A DNA stretch of 49,130 bases from Stagnihabitans tardus (GCF_009925085.1 NZ_JAABNR010000023.1:1-49130), one strand, 5' to 3'; counted from the first letter of the stretch, positions 1 through 8,950 are shown. Translations and numbers: made by a program. The notes: generated by a model not told the origin, from the letters alone.

Positions 1-150
1 GCAACGGGGCCTGTCGCTGCGCAATCCGCAAAGCTCCGCGCCAGCCCCCGTTGCCCAACCCGCCCAAATGGGTAAAACTGAAACCCGGAGTCTCGCTCAA
101 GTCGGATAGAACTTGGGGGCAACGTCAAGGTCAATCGCTTCTCAGAAGCA
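1..150. other. Left-edge non-coding stretch, possible mobile-element border
   Basis: No gene is visible. Bases 1-9 (GCAACGGGG) and 46-54 (CCCCGTTGC) form an inverted repeat. The region about 75-130 runs directly into the open frame of the DUF6161-like remnant without a start signal, as expected if something had been joined to a truncated gene here. I could not identify an insertion-sequence end with confidence. Confidence 0.25.
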
Positions 151-633
151 GTGAAGAAGGGACTGCTCTTGCGTGGCCCAGTTGAATATTGGGAACAGAA
201 GAAGAAGCGGCACATGAACGCTACTGTTTTGGTAGGCTGCGTCTTCTTGCTCTACTGCACGTCCGGGGTCTGCTCGTTCTTCAGCGAAGTTATTCGTCCA
301 GCAGGCGGCTTGCAGGCCTATATTGAACAGTGGAGCGGAGCCGGACTTGGTGGGCTGGGCATTCTCGCCGGGGTCGCTGCGATGTTCTTGATGCTTGCAC
401 GAGTAATCTATCGGATATTTGCCAGCCAGTTGCACCTTTGGAATGATGCGGCAGAGCGGGTGACCGTCATTAAGACCTACCTAGCGTTAGCAGAGAAAGG
501 TCATGCAAAGGAAGAGTTTCTCGCTGGTCTTATGAACAGGCTCTTTGCCCCAGCATCCGATGGCGTCGTGAAAGACGATCTAGGCTCCGTCGGCCCAATA
601 GATGCTGTGGTCCGTCAGATTACTGGTCGGTAG
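151..633 (+). CDS. Truncated-looking DUF6161-like membrane protein
   Basis: Unknown function. The frame is open from about base 82, with a GTG at 151 as first plausible start. The protein has a basic YWEQKKKRH stretch (residues 13-21), two hydrophobic segments (about 24-44 and 66-88) and a soluble tail with ERVTVIKTYLAL and GVVKDD. From memory the order PVxYWxxK..H, two membrane spans, ER..TYLAL and G(I/V)VKDD matches the C-terminal third of DUF6161 proteins, which are usually much longer, so this is probably a 3' remnant. There is no convincing ribosome-binding site at 151. Base composition is nearer 50 percent G+C than the neighbours, which suggests acquired DNA. The family call is from memory, not from a search. 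Confidence 0.45.
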   Translation: MKKGLLLRGPVEYWEQKKKRHMNATVLVGCVFLLYCTSGVCSFFSEVIRPAGGLQAYIEQWSGAGLGGLGILAGVAAMFLMLARVIYRIFASQLHLWNDAAERVTVIKTYLALAEKGHAKEEFLAGLMNRLFAPASDGVVKDDLGSVGPIDAVVRQITGR

Positions 634-660
634 TTTCACGCTCCCTAGCCGGTGACTGCA

Positions 661-751
661 GACTTCCCCCAAAACCCTAACAAATCCCTAACCCCACACC
701 CCATCCCCCAACGAATACAACCCCTTAGCCCCTCTTGCACGCGTGCAAGAG
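661..751 (-). repeat. Copy 1 of palindrome plus G-rich tail element
   Basis: On the minus strand this reads as a perfect 20-base palindrome (CTCTTGCACGCGTGCAAGAG, 732-751), about 30 variable bases, then a tail with ATGGGGTGTGGGGTTAGGG and TTGTTAGGG. The second copy at 19651-19735 has the same 16-base palindrome core, nearly the same spacing and the same kind of tail. Here the palindrome faces the core gene at 828 and the tail faces the low-G+C gene ending at 633. The tail holds TTAG-N7-TTAG where copy 2 has TTAA-N7-TTAA. Confidence 0.7.
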
Positions 752-827
752 CCCCTTGACTCCGCCGACCAGCCCCCCTTGCACCTCCCCGCCCTTTCGG
801 CGAAAACGCCCCCAAAGGAGCAAGCTC

Positions 828-1154
828 ATGATCACCATCCTCGGCCTCTCGACCTGCGACACGACCAAGCTTGCCCTGAAAACCCTGACCCAAAAAGGCA
901 TCGAGGCCCGCCTGCGCGACATCCGCGCCGAGCCTCTGTCTGACCAGGAAATCGACCGCATCGTGATGGAATTCGGCGACAGGGCGGTGAACAAGCAATC
1001 CACCACCTATCGCAGCTTCTCGGCCTTCCTGCGCGAATCCGAGCCCGAGGCGCAGATCAAGGCCCAAGCCGCCGTGATGAAGCGCCCCGTCATCACCGAC
1101 GGGACCACCTGGACGCTGGGTTGGACCCCGGAGACCGAGGCCCGCTGGTCTTAA
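828..1154 (+). CDS. ArsC/Spx-family thioredoxin-fold protein
   Basis: 108 residues, the usual size of the arsenate reductase ArsC / Spx / YffB family. The N-terminus MITILGLSTCDTTKLA places a single cysteine (C10) where the family has its catalytic cysteine, followed by the Thr-rich turn and helix; KRPVITDG near residue 86 matches the conserved RP(V/L)I turn. The start is set by AAAGGAG seven bases upstream of the ATG. A true arsenate reductase is possible, but no ars genes are near and YffB-like members have no proven arsenate activity, so I give no symbol. Its stop codon overlaps the stop of the convergent cold-shock gene inside TTAA. Confidence 0.85.
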   Translation: MITILGLSTCDTTKLALKTLTQKGIEARLRDIRAEPLSDQEIDRIVMEFGDRAVNKQSTTYRSFSAFLRESEPEAQIKAQAAVMKRPVITDGTTWTLGWTPETEARWS

Positions 1155-1357
1155 AGCAGCTTCAGGTTGCCGGCCGATTGCTTGCCGTCGCGGCCCGACA
1201 TCAGCTCGTAATTGACCTTCTGGTTGTCGTTCAGCCCCTTGAGGCCCGCCCGCTCGACCGCCGAGATATGGACGAAGACATCCTTGCCGCCATCATCGGG
1301 GGCGATGAAGCCGTAGCCCTTGGTGCTGTTGAACCACTTCACGGTGCCATTCGGCAT
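1151..1357 (-). CDS. cspA: Cold-shock domain protein
   Basis: 68 residues forming one cold-shock domain, an OB fold that binds single-stranded RNA and DNA and acts as an RNA chaperone. RNP1 is KGYGFI (13-18) and RNP2 is VFVHIS; the opening GTVKWFN is characteristic. The ribosome-binding site (GGAAGGAGAG before GCGGC-ATG) is very strong. The leader up to the thrS end is about 200 bases, so a long 5' untranslated region is possible, as in many csp genes. cspA is used in the family sense; which paralogue this is cannot be told from the window. Confidence 0.93.
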   Translation of the reverse strand: MPNGTVKWFNSTKGYGFIAPDDGGKDVFVHISAVERAGLKGLNDNQKVNYELMSGRDGKQSAGNLKLL

Positions 1358-1502
1358 GCCGCTCTCCTTCCTCTAGCTTTCCCCCGGCGGAATTGCCCGG
1401 GGCCGTGCGAGCAGACCCATGCCCGTCAGGGAGCCAAAGGGATTTCCGTCGTCACTGGGCGGGATGATGCCAAAGGTTAAACGAAAATCAAGCAGCATTG
1501 AC

Positions 1503-1532
1503 GGGGAAGGGGGCTTTTCCTCCCCCTCCCCG
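1503..1532 (-). terminator. Probable terminator hairpin after thrS
   Basis: On the minus strand a G-rich arm (GGGGAGGGGGAGG) pairs with CCCCCTTCCCC across an AAAAG loop, about 40 bases after the thrS stop. A smaller GGCCCG-GATT-CGGGCC hairpin lies between it and the gene. The T tract that follows is weak. Confidence 0.4.
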
Positions 1533-1570
1533 CCTGCAAAACCTGCAATCCGGCCCGAATCCGGGCCTGA

Positions 1571-3520
1571 TCAGTGCGAGGGCGGCAGCGCGTCGAAGCC
1601 GAAGGCCTTGACCGCCTCGTCGAAACTCACCACCTCGACCCGGTTCTCGCCCAGGCGGCGGACCGAGGCCGTGCGCTCCTCGACCTCCTTCATGCCGATG
1701 GCCAGGATGACCGGAACCTTGCCCAGGGAGTGCTCGCGGACCTTGTAGTTGATCTTCTCGTTCCTGGTATCCGCCTCTGCCCGGACACCGGCGCGCTTCA
1801 AGGCCTCGGTCAACTCCAGCACATAGGCATCGGCATCCGAGACGATGCTTGCCACCACCACCTGGCGCGGGGCCAGCCAGAAGGGGAACTTGCCCGCGTA
1901 GTTCTCGATGAGAATCCCGATGAAGCGTTCAAACGAGCCCAGAACCGCGCGGTGCAGCATCACCGGGTGATGCTTGGCCCCGTCCTCGCCGACATATTCC
2001 GCGCCCAGACGCACCGGAAGGTTGAAATCGCATTGGAAGGTGCCGCATTGCCACTCGCGGCCAATCGCGTCGGTCAGCTTGAAATCCAGCTTCGGGCCGT
2101 AAAACGCCCCGTCGCCCGGGTTGACCTGGTAGGGCAGGCCGAGGCTGGTGATCGCCTTTTCCAGCGCGGCTTCGGCCTTGTCCCAGACCTCGTCCGAGCC
2201 CACCCGCACATCGGGACGGGTCGAGAGCTTGATGTCGAATTTCTGGAAGCCGAGGTCCTTGTAAACGCTGGACAAAAGCGAGATGAAGCCCGCGCATTCG
2301 GCCTCGATCTGGTCTTCGGTGCAGAAGATATGCGCGTCGTCCTGCGTGAAGCCGCGCACCCGCATCAGCCCGTGCATGGAGCCCGAGCTCTCATAGCGGT
2401 GGCAGGAGCCGAACTCGGCCAGCCGCAGCGGCAGGTCGCGGTAGGACTTCAGACCCTGGTTGAAGACCTGCACATGGCAGGGGCAATTCATCGGCTTCAG
2501 CGCGTTGATGCGCTTTTCCTTGGCGCCCTCTTCGTCGACCTCCACGATGAACATGTTCTCGCGGTAAGCCTCCCAGTGGCCGGACTTCTCCCAAAGGACC
2601 CGGTCAACCACTTGCGGCGTCTTGATTTCTTTATATCCCGCGCGGCGGAGCCGCCCGCGCATGTAGTCCTCCAGCGTCCGGTAAACCTGCCAGCCATTCG
2701 GATGCCAGAAGACCATGCCCGGCGCTTCGTCCTGGAGGTGGAAGAGCTCCATCTCGCGGCCAAGCTTGCGGTGGTCGCGCTTGGCGGCCTCTTCCAGCAT
2801 GGTCATATGGGCCTTCAGGTCGTCGCGGTTCTTGAAGGCCAGGCCATAGATGCGCTGCAGCATCGGGCGGGTCGCATCGCCCAGCCAATAGGCCCCTGCC
2901 ACATGGGTCAGCTTGAAGGCATCCGCCGGAACCTGCCCCGTATGAACCAGATGCGGCCCCCGGCAAAGGTCCTGCCAGGCCCCATGCCAATACATCCGCA
3001 GGTCCTCGCCCTCGGGGATGCGGTTGATCAGCTCGACCTTGAAGGGCTCGCCGCGCTCTTCGTAATAGGCGATGGCGCGGGCGCGGTCCCAGACCTCGGT
3101 CTTCACCGGGTCGCGGGCGTTGATGATCTGCTTCATCTTCGCCTCGATGGCGCCCAGGTCTTCGGGCGTGAAGGGTTCGGCGCGGTCGAAGTCATAGAAC
3201 CAGCCGTAATCGCGGACCGGGCCGATGGTGACCTTCACATCCGGCCAGATCTCTTGCACGGCGCGCGCCATGATATGGGCGAGGTCGTGGCGGATCAGCT
3301 CCAGCGCGGGGCCGTCATCCTTCATCGTGTTGATGGATATCCGGGCATCGCCCATGATCGGCCATTGCAGGTCCCAATGCTGGGCATCGACTTGCGCGGA
3401 AATCGCGGCCTTGGCCAGCGAGGGCGCAATCGAGGCCGCCACTTCGGCAGCCGTCACCCCCGGCGCATAGGACCGGATATTGCCATCGGGAAATGTCAGG
3501 GAAATCTGGTGAGCGCTCAT
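1571..3520 (-). CDS. thrS: Threonyl-tRNA synthetase
   Basis: Charges tRNA-Thr with threonine in the cytoplasm. The 649 residues match the usual ~640. Domains in order: N-terminal TGS ([14 protein letters not shown]); editing domain with HDLAH and [10 protein letters not shown], supplying the Zn-like His/Cys set for hydrolysis of Ser-tRNA; class II core with [10 protein letters not shown] and the diagnostic [17 protein letters not shown] stretch followed by TQDDAHIFC; and a C-terminal anticodon-binding domain with [14 protein letters not shown]. The start at 3520 is chosen over a longer frame because GAGGAG lies seven bases upstream of MSAHQ. It is transcribed divergently from the glycosylase-like gene at 3675. 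Confidence 0.97.
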   Translation of the reverse strand: MSAHQISLTFPDGNIRSYAPGVTAAEVAASIAPSLAKAAISAQVDAQHWDLQWPIMGDARISINTMKDDGPALELIRHDLAHIMARAVQEIWPDVKVTIGPVRDYGWFYDFDRAEPFTPEDLGAIEAKMKQIINARDPVKTEVWDRARAIAYYEERGEPFKVELINRIPEGEDLRMYWHGAWQDLCRGPHLVHTGQVPADAFKLTHVAGAYWLGDATRPMLQRIYGLAFKNRDDLKAHMTMLEEAAKRDHRKLGREMELFHLQDEAPGMVFWHPNGWQVYRTLEDYMRGRLRRAGYKEIKTPQVVDRVLWEKSGHWEAYRENMFIVEVDEEGAKEKRINALKPMNCPCHVQVFNQGLKSYRDLPLRLAEFGSCHRYESSGSMHGLMRVRGFTQDDAHIFCTEDQIEAECAGFISLLSSVYKDLGFQKFDIKLSTRPDVRVGSDEVWDKAEAALEKAITSLGLPYQVNPGDGAFYGPKLDFKLTDAIGREWQCGTFQCDFNLPVRLGAEYVGEDGAKHHPVMLHRAVLGSFERFIGILIENYAGKFPFWLAPRQVVVASIVSDADAYVLELTEALKRAGVRAEADTRNEKINYKVREHSLGKVPVILAIGMKEVEERTASVRRLGENRVEVVSFDEAVKAFGFDALPPSH

Positions 3521-3674
3521 GGGCGTTCTCCTCGTCGGTTTGGCGCCTACCAAGCGCCCGGTTGCGGGTATGGTGGCAGCGGTTTGCCAATCCTGCCCCG
3601 TGTCGTCAAGCCCCCCAGTTGGCCCCTTGCCAATCGGGGGGCGGCAGTGTCACCCTTGGGCAAAGGGGACCCCC

Positions 3675-4346
3675 ATGCGCAGCTTTGCCGAAATCCTTGA
3701 AATTGCAGCCTCTCGCCATGGCGGGGCCGAGGCGGTCCTGGCCGATGTGCCGGTCCCGAAGTCGCCCGAGGCCCTGGCCGCGATCCCCGACGACCTTTGG
3801 CTGGCGCAGATGGCCAAGGGCATCTTCCAGGCCGGGATCAGCTGGAAGGTCGTCGACAACAAGTGGGAGGGCATCCGGAGCGCCTTCCACGATTTCCGCC
3901 CGGCCCGCGTGGCGCTGATCGCGGGCGACGAGCTTGACGACCTCCTGGACGACACGCGGGTGATCCGCTCCGGCCCCAAGATCGTGGCGATCCGCGACAA
4001 TGCGGTCTGGATGACCAAGGTGGCGGCCGAGCACGGCTCCTTCGCCGCCCGGATCGCCCATTGGCCGGGGGAGGATTACGGCGGGCTCCTCGCCTGGCTC
4101 GCCAAGGAGGGCGCGCGGCTGGGCGGCAACACCGGCGCCTATGCCCTGCGCGCCATGGGGCGGGACGGCTTCACGCTCTCGGCCGATGTGGTGGCCCGCC
4201 TGGTCGAAGAGGGCGTGATCGACGCCGCACCGAGTTCGTCCCGCGCCTTGAAGGCGGTGCAAGAAGCCTTCAACCAGTGGCGCACCGAAAGCGGCCTGCC
4301 GCTGACGACCATCTCCCGCATCCTGGCAAGAAGCATCGACGCATGA
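3675..4346 (+). CDS. DNA-3-methyladenine glycosylase I-like protein
   Basis: 223 residues of the Tag-type HhH-GPD superfamily, which removes 3-methyladenine and related lesions in base-excision repair. Supporting segments are WLAQMAKGIFQAGISWKVVDNKW, close to the Tag pattern F..G.SW..V..K, and GPKIVAIRDNA. The Zn-binding Cys/His set of E. coli Tag is not visible, so the protein belongs to a diverged branch and its substrate is uncertain. The start follows AAAGGGGA. Its TGA overlaps the ATG of the hydrolase gene (ATGA), which indicates translational coupling. Confidence 0.8.
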   Translation: MRSFAEILEIAASRHGGAEAVLADVPVPKSPEALAAIPDDLWLAQMAKGIFQAGISWKVVDNKWEGIRSAFHDFRPARVALIAGDELDDLLDDTRVIRSGPKIVAIRDNAVWMTKVAAEHGSFAARIAHWPGEDYGGLLAWLAKEGARLGGNTGAYALRAMGRDGFTLSADVVARLVEEGVIDAAPSSSRALKAVQEAFNQWRTESGLPLTTISRILARSIDA

Positions 4347-5056
4347 TCCACAATGGCCGCCGCATCGCCCATCACCAGACTGCAGGGCAGGGGCCCGGCG
4401 TCATCTTCCTGGGCGGCTATCGGTCCGACATGACGGGCACCAAGGCGCTCGCCCTGCAAGCCTGGGCCGAGGCCCGGGGCCGCGCCTTCCTGCGTTTCGA
4501 CTATTCCGGCCATGGGGCGTCAGAGGGCGTCTTCGAGACCCTGGGCATCTCCGACTGGCTCTCGGACGCCAAGGCGGCGCTCAGCCTGACAGAGGGACCC
4601 CAGATCCTGGTGGGCTCTTCCATGGGCGGCTGGCTCTCGCTGCTTTTGGCCCGCGAGGTCCCTGACCGCGTCAAGGCCCTGGTCCTGATCGCCCCGGCGC
4701 CGGATTTCACCCATGACAGCCTCTTGCCCTCGCTGACCCAGGCCGAACGCGAGGCCCTGGGCACGACGGGCGTGATCCACCGCCCTTCCGCCTATGCCGA
4801 CTTTCCCTATATCTTTTCCCGCGCGCTGATCTCGCAGGGGGCCGAGAACCTCGTCCTGCGCGCCCCCCTGGCCCTGCCGCCCACCCGCATCCTGCACGGA
4901 ACGGCGGATGTGGATGTCCCGCAGGACGTGCCCCTTCGCCTTCTGGCCCATGCGACCGGAGACCTGCGCCTGACGCTGGTCAAGGACGCCGACCACCGCT
5001 TCTCCTCGCCCGACTGCCTCGGCCTCATCGAATCCACCGTCGACTCCATGAGCTAA
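4343..5056 (+). CDS. ABHD10-like alpha/beta hydrolase
   Basis: 237-residue alpha/beta hydrolase. The nucleophile elbow is GSSMG (Ser93), the acid is probably Asp189 in HGTADVDVP, and the base is His218 in DADHRF. GGYRSDMTGTKALAL (24-38) and RFDYSGHGASEG (51-62) match the bacterial relatives of mitochondrial ABHD10, a family with thioesterase and depalmitoylase activities in animals; the bacterial substrate is not known. There is no signal peptide, so it is cytoplasmic. It overlaps the glycosylase-like gene by ATGA, and a hairpin follows its stop directly. Confidence 0.85.
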   Translation: MIHNGRRIAHHQTAGQGPGVIFLGGYRSDMTGTKALALQAWAEARGRAFLRFDYSGHGASEGVFETLGISDWLSDAKAALSLTEGPQILVGSSMGGWLSLLLAREVPDRVKALVLIAPAPDFTHDSLLPSLTQAEREALGTTGVIHRPSAYADFPYIFSRALISQGAENLVLRAPLALPPTRILHGTADVDVPQDVPLRLLAHATGDLRLTLVKDADHRFSSPDCLGLIESTVDSMS

Positions 5057-5090
5057 GGGCGCCGCAGCGCCCCTTTCCCTTTCATCTTTT
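5057..5090 (+). terminator. Terminator after ABHD10-like gene
   Basis: GGGCGC-CGCA-GCGCCC (5057-5072) begins on the base after the TAA stop and is followed by a pyrimidine-rich, T-rich run (CTTTCCCTTTCATCTTTT). Confidence 0.6.
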
Positions 5091-5137
5091 CACAAATATC
5101 CCACGGGAGGGGCCGGGAGGGTGTGAAACCCTCCCGG
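5080..5137 (+). repeat. 3'-end repeat, copy A (AT core plus G-rich hairpin)
   Basis: The AT-rich core TTTCATCTTTTCA-CAAATATCCC (5080-5102) is followed by a perfect 10-bp hairpin CCGGGAGGGT-GTGAA-ACCCTCCCGG (5113-5137). It lies between the converging ABHD10-like gene and phaZ. The same core and the same GTGAA-loop hairpin recur at 48008-48092. Confidence 0.75.
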
Positions 5138-5190
5138 GCGGTCCGCAAGACCTCGGAGAGGCTGTCAAGCCCTCAGGCCGCGTTCCGCAA

Positions 5191-6453
5191 TCACGTCGCC
5201 AGGCGAATGGGCTTCACCCTGGGCTCGGAATGGGCGTCGATGAAGCCCAGGACCAGCGGCCGGATGTTCAACCGCCAGCTCTTGCCGGCAAAGATCCCGT
5301 AATGCCCGGCGTCCGGCTCCAGGTGGCTGGTCTTCTTGTCATCGGGCAGGTTCTTGAGCATGTCCAAGGCCGCGACGCATTGGCCGGGGGCGGAGATGTC
5401 GTCCTTCTCGCCCTCGACCGTCATGACCGCCACGCGGGAAATCGCGCCCAGGTCGACATGCTTGCCCGCCACCATGAAGGCGTTCTGCGCAATCTCGCGG
5501 TTCTTGAAGATGCGCTCGACGGTCGAGAGATAGAACTCCGCCGTCATGTCCATCACGGCGAGGTATTCGTCGTAAAAGCGGTTGTGCTGGTCGTGATCGG
5601 CCGCTTCGCCATTCACCACCCGCATGATCTGGTCCTGGAAAGCCTTGGAGTGCCGCTCGGCATTCATCGACATGAAGCCCGCGAGCTGCAAGAGCCCCGG
5701 ATAGACCAGCCGCCCGGCGCCCTTGTATTTGAAGCCCACGCGCTGGATGGCGAGCTGCTCGAGCTGCCCCATGGTCACGCGGCGGCCAAAGTCGGTCACA
5801 TCGGTCGCCGCCGCATCGGGGTCGATCGGCCCGCCGATCAGCGTCAGGCTGCGCGGCTGGGCGTCCGGGTCCTCACCGGCGAGGTAGGCCGTGGCGGCCA
5901 GCGTCAGTGGCGCGGGTTGGCAAATTGCGATCACATGGGTCTCCGGGCCCAAATGTCGCATGAACTCCACCAGGTAAAGCGTGTAATCCTCGATGTCGAA
6001 TTTGCCCTCGGACACCGGGATATCGCGCGCATTATGCCAATCGGTCACATAAACCTCGGCATCCGGCAGAAGGCTGGAGACGGTGGAGCGCAAAAGCGTC
6101 GCGTAATGGCCCGACATCGGCGCCACCAGAAGGATCTTGCGGGCCATGGGCGCGCGGCGGCGGACGGCGAAATGGATCAGGTTGCCGAAGGGCTTTTCCA
6201 CTTCGGTCACCACATCGACCAGGTGATCCTGGCCCTTGGGGCCCACGATCGAGCGGATCCCCCAGTCGGGCTTGGCCACCATGCGCGAGAAGCTGCGCTC
6301 CGCCACTTCGCCCCAGGCCGCCATCATCGGGATCATCGGGTTGGGCGAGAGGGCAAAGGCCGGATAGGAGGCCATGGCGCGCGCCGAGGCGCCGGCCCAT
6401 TCCACCGTGTTGCGGAAGCTTTCCATCCAGTCGTAAGTGGCCATATACTTCAT
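5191..6453 (-). CDS. phaZ: Intracellular PHB depolymerase
   Basis: Mobilises stored polyhydroxybutyrate at the granule surface. The 420 residues and the cysteine nucleophile in AICQPAP (Cys178), with a late His in AGHYGIFAG (His384) and an Asp in EGEKDDISAP, fit the PhaZ1-type intracellular depolymerases, which use Cys-Asp-His and lack a signal peptide. The ATG at 6453 has AAGGA seven bases upstream; a second ATG at 6444 is less well placed. It diverges from phaC across 80 bases that contain a PhaR-type site, so both genes could be controlled from one operator. Confidence 0.95.
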   Translation of the reverse strand: MKYMATYDWMESFRNTVEWAGASARAMASYPAFALSPNPMIPMMAAWGEVAERSFSRMVAKPDWGIRSIVGPKGQDHLVDVVTEVEKPFGNLIHFAVRRRAPMARKILLVAPMSGHYATLLRSTVSSLLPDAEVYVTDWHNARDIPVSEGKFDIEDYTLYLVEFMRHLGPETHVIAICQPAPLTLAATAYLAGEDPDAQPRSLTLIGGPIDPDAAATDVTDFGRRVTMGQLEQLAIQRVGFKYKGAGRLVYPGLLQLAGFMSMNAERHSKAFQDQIMRVVNGEAADHDQHNRFYDEYLAVMDMTAEFYLSTVERIFKNREIAQNAFMVAGKHVDLGAISRVAVMTVEGEKDDISAPGQCVAALDMLKNLPDDKKTSHLEPDAGHYGIFAGKSWRLNIRPLVLGFIDAHSEPRVKPIRLAT

Positions 6454-6499
6454 GGGCGCGTCCTTCTGATCGGGGGGCGCCGGGGGGCGCTTTGCGATG

Positions 6500-6510
6500 C
6501 TGCAAAGCAG
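6500..6510. promoter_or_regulatory. PhaR-type operator between phaZ and phaC
   Basis: CTGCAAAGCAG is an exact CTGC-N3-GCAG, the type of site described for Paracoccus denitrificans PhaR. It lies 23 bases upstream of the phaC ATG and 46 bases upstream of the phaZ ATG. Confidence 0.6.
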
Positions 6511-6533
6511 AATGATAGGGGCGAAAGATTAAC

Positions 6534-8318
6534 ATGACAACCGAAGAACAGGACGCTGCGACCAAAGTCGCGCGGTTGCAGGAAAATCTTTCGCGGGTCG
6601 AAGCGCTCTCAAGCCGCCTCGCCGCAGCCCTGTCGCAGCGCAAACCCCATGATTTGGCGCTGGATGGCCCCAGCCAGGAGGTTTTTCTGAAGGCTGCGGG
6701 GGCTTTCATGGCCGGGATGATGCAAAATCCGGCAAAGTTGATGGAGGCCCAGGTCGGCTACTGGACCAAGTCCCTGAAACAATATGCCGCAGTCCAGGAG
6801 GCCGCGCTGAAGGGAGAACCCGTCGCCGATGCCCCCAAGGACCGCCGATTCAGCAACCCGCTTTGGGAGACCAACCCCGCCTTCGCCTATATCAAGGCGC
6901 AGTATCTCTTGAATGCCGAGGCGATCCAGAACTCCCTGGCCGATCTCGAGGGCCTGTCGGATGACGACCGCAGCCGGGCCGAGTTCTTCACCAAGCAGAT
7001 CGTCGACATGTTCGCGCCGACGAATTTCCTGGGCCTCAATCCCGATGCGATGGAAAAGGCCATGGAGACCGACGGCGCGAGCCTCGTCCAGGGGCTGGAG
7101 AATCTCGTCCGCGACCTGGAGGCCAACCGGGGCGAGGCGCAGGTGACCTTGGCCGACCCCGCGGCCTTTACCGTGGGCGTCAACATCGCCACCACCCCGG
7201 GCGAGGTCGTCTTCCGCAACCGCATGTTCGAGCTGATCCAGTACACGCCCGTCACCGACAAGGTGCACAAGATCCCCCTGCTGATCTTCCCGCCCTGGAT
7301 CAACAAGTTCTACGTCATGGACATGAAGCCCGCCAATTCGCTGATCCGCTGGATCGTCGAACAGGGCTTCACGGTTTTCGTGGTCTCCTGGGTCAACCCC
7401 GACGCCTCTTACGCCGATGTCACGATGGATGACTATATCCGCGAGGGCTTCATGACCGCCATGGCCGAGGTCCGCCGCGCCACGGGCGAGAAGAGGATCA
7501 ACGCGGTCGGCTATTGCATCGCGGGCACGACCCTGGGCCTGACGCTTGCCCATCTGGAGAAGGCGGGGGACAAGACGGTCAACGCGGCGACCTTCTTCAC
7601 CACGCTCACCGATTTCTCGGACCCGGGCGAGGTCGGGGTCTTCCTCGCCAACGATTTCGTGGACGGGATCGAGCGGCAAAGCCTGAAGGACGGCATCCTC
7701 TCGCGCGCCTATATGTCGCGGACCTTCTCCTTCCTGCGGTCGAACGACCTGATCTGGCAGCCCGCCATCAAGCATTACATGATGGGCGAAAAGCCCCCGG
7801 CCTTTGACCTTTTGTTCTGGAACGGCGACGGCACGAACCTGCCCGCCAAGATGGCCATCGAATACCTGCGCGGGCTCTGCCAGGACGACGGCTTTGCGCA
7901 GGGCACCTTCAAGGTCTTTGGCGATCCGGTGAAGCTGTCCGATGTCCGCGTGCCGCTGTGTGCCATTGCCTGCGAGACCGACCACATCGCCCATTGGAAA
8001 GGGTCCTATAACGGCGTCAAGCAGATGGGCGCCAAGGACAAGACCTTTATCCTCAGCCAGTCCGGCCATATCGCGGGGATCATCAACCCGCCCTCCAAGG
8101 GGAAATACGGCCATTACACCAACGAGGGCCCGATGGGCGCCCCGGATGATTGGCGCGCGGGTGCGACCTTCAACCAGGGCTCCTGGTGGCCGCGTTGGCG
8201 CGACTGGCTGGCCGACCGCTCCGGCCCCAAGGTCAAGGCGCGCCAGCCCGGCACGGCCGAGCTGCCCGTCCTTTGCCCCGCGCCCGGGACCTATGTGACG
8301 GCCACGCCCAAGGTCTGA
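6534..8318 (+). CDS. phaC: Class I poly(3-hydroxyalkanoate) synthase
   Basis: Polymerises (R)-3-hydroxyacyl-CoA, mainly 3-hydroxybutyryl-CoA, into storage polyester on granules. The 594 residues match class I synthases. The N-terminal ~200 residues form the usual variable domain. The lipase-like box is GYCIAGT (Cys328), with Asp483 in CETDHIAHWKG and His512 in SQSGHIAGIINPP completing the triad. PPWINKFYVMD, VSWVNPD and LFWNGDGTNLP are other hallmarks. The Shine-Dalgarno sequence is weak, but this ATG opens the conserved frame. It is followed by phaP and phaR on the same strand. Confidence 0.96.
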   Translation: MTTEEQDAATKVARLQENLSRVEALSSRLAAALSQRKPHDLALDGPSQEVFLKAAGAFMAGMMQNPAKLMEAQVGYWTKSLKQYAAVQEAALKGEPVADAPKDRRFSNPLWETNPAFAYIKAQYLLNAEAIQNSLADLEGLSDDDRSRAEFFTKQIVDMFAPTNFLGLNPDAMEKAMETDGASLVQGLENLVRDLEANRGEAQVTLADPAAFTVGVNIATTPGEVVFRNRMFELIQYTPVTDKVHKIPLLIFPPWINKFYVMDMKPANSLIRWIVEQGFTVFVVSWVNPDASYADVTMDDYIREGFMTAMAEVRRATGEKRINAVGYCIAGTTLGLTLAHLEKAGDKTVNAATFFTTLTDFSDPGEVGVFLANDFVDGIERQSLKDGILSRAYMSRTFSFLRSNDLIWQPAIKHYMMGEKPPAFDLLFWNGDGTNLPAKMAIEYLRGLCQDDGFAQGTFKVFGDPVKLSDVRVPLCAIACETDHIAHWKGSYNGVKQMGAKDKTFILSQSGHIAGIINPPSKGKYGHYTNEGPMGAPDDWRAGATFNQGSWWPRWRDWLADRSGPKVKARQPGTAELPVLCPAPGTYVTATPKV

Positions 8319-8373
8319 TCTCAAAGCATACAAGCTATGCGGGAAGAATCATGCCGCGTCGCAGAAACTTCAC

Positions 8374-8402
8374 TTGAAATGCTGCGGTGCAGCATGTATG
8401 TT
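8374..8402 (+). promoter_or_regulatory. phaP promoter with PhaR-type operator in the spacer
   Basis: TTGAAA (8374-8379) and TATGTT (8397-8402) are separated by 17 bases. The spacer carries the palindrome ATGCTGC-GGT-GCAGCAT (8379-8395), which contains CTGC-N3-GCAG. A repressor on this site would cover both the -35 and -10 elements, in keeping with known PhaR repression of phasin genes. Confidence 0.6.
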
Positions 8403-8446
8403 GTCTTTCAGAGAATCCGCGCTGATCCGCAACAGGAGTTTGCAAC

Positions 8447-8899
8447 ATGGCCACCAAGACCCCCGACTTCGCCAAAGGCTTCCAGGACATGATGGCCGCT
8501 TTCCCGGTCGATGCCTCGGCCTTCCAGAACGCCTTCAAGACCCAGGCCGCCTTCGGCGAGAAGCTGACCAAGGTCGCCCTCGAGGCTGCCGAAAAGTCGA
8601 CCGAGATCTCGTCCAAGTGGGCGAAGGACGCCATCGCCAAGCTCTCCGTGGCCGCCAAGGCCAAGGCCGAGCCGGCTGACTACACCAAGGCCGCCACCGA
8701 CTTCGCCTCGGCCGCTGCCGAGATGGCCGCCGAGAACCTGGCCGCCTTCGCCGAAGTGGCGAAGAAGGTCCAGACCGAGACCGTCGAAATCCTGCTGGCT
8801 GCCGGCAAGGAAGCTTCGACCGAAGCCACCGCCGCCGTGAAGAAGGCCACCGAAGAGGTGACCACCGCTGCCAAGAAGGCCGCTGCGGCCGCGAAGTAA
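8447..8899 (+). CDS. phaP: Phasin
   Basis: 150-residue, Ala- and Lys-rich, helix-forming phasin that coats PHB granules and limits their coalescence. It opens with KTPDFAKGFQDMMAAFPVD, has the amphipathic heptad-like middle of phasin_2 proteins and ends in a KKAAAAAK tail like those of phasins and histone-H1-like proteins. An AGGAG precedes the ATG. It sits between phaC and phaR with its own promoter/operator and a strong terminator, so it is probably made as a separate abundant transcript. Confidence 0.93.
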   Translation: MATKTPDFAKGFQDMMAAFPVDASAFQNAFKTQAAFGEKLTKVALEAAEKSTEISSKWAKDAIAKLSVAAKAKAEPADYTKAATDFASAAAEMAAENLAAFAEVAKKVQTETVEILLAAGKEASTEATAAVKKATEEVTTAAKKAAAAAK

Positions 8900-8921
8900 T
8901 TCGCGCTTAACGAGTTTCAGG

Positions 8922-8950
8922 GGGCGGGCCGCAAGCCCGCCCTTTCTTTT
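8922..8950 (+). terminator. phaP terminator
   Basis: A perfect 8-bp stem GGGCGGGC-CGCAA-GCCCGCCC followed by TTTCTTTT, 22 bases after the phaP stop. A textbook intrinsic terminator. Confidence 0.85.

Noticed and set aside
828-1154. Naming the ArsC-like gene arsC
   Set aside because: Only the fold and a single Cys are visible; no arsR, arsB or acr3 gene is near, and YffB/Spx-like relatives share the same features.
1574-3700. 708-codon open frame on the plus strand opposite thrS
   Set aside because: The opposite strand of a G+C-rich gene keeps long open frames; the translation has no family match and thrS is intact on the other strand.
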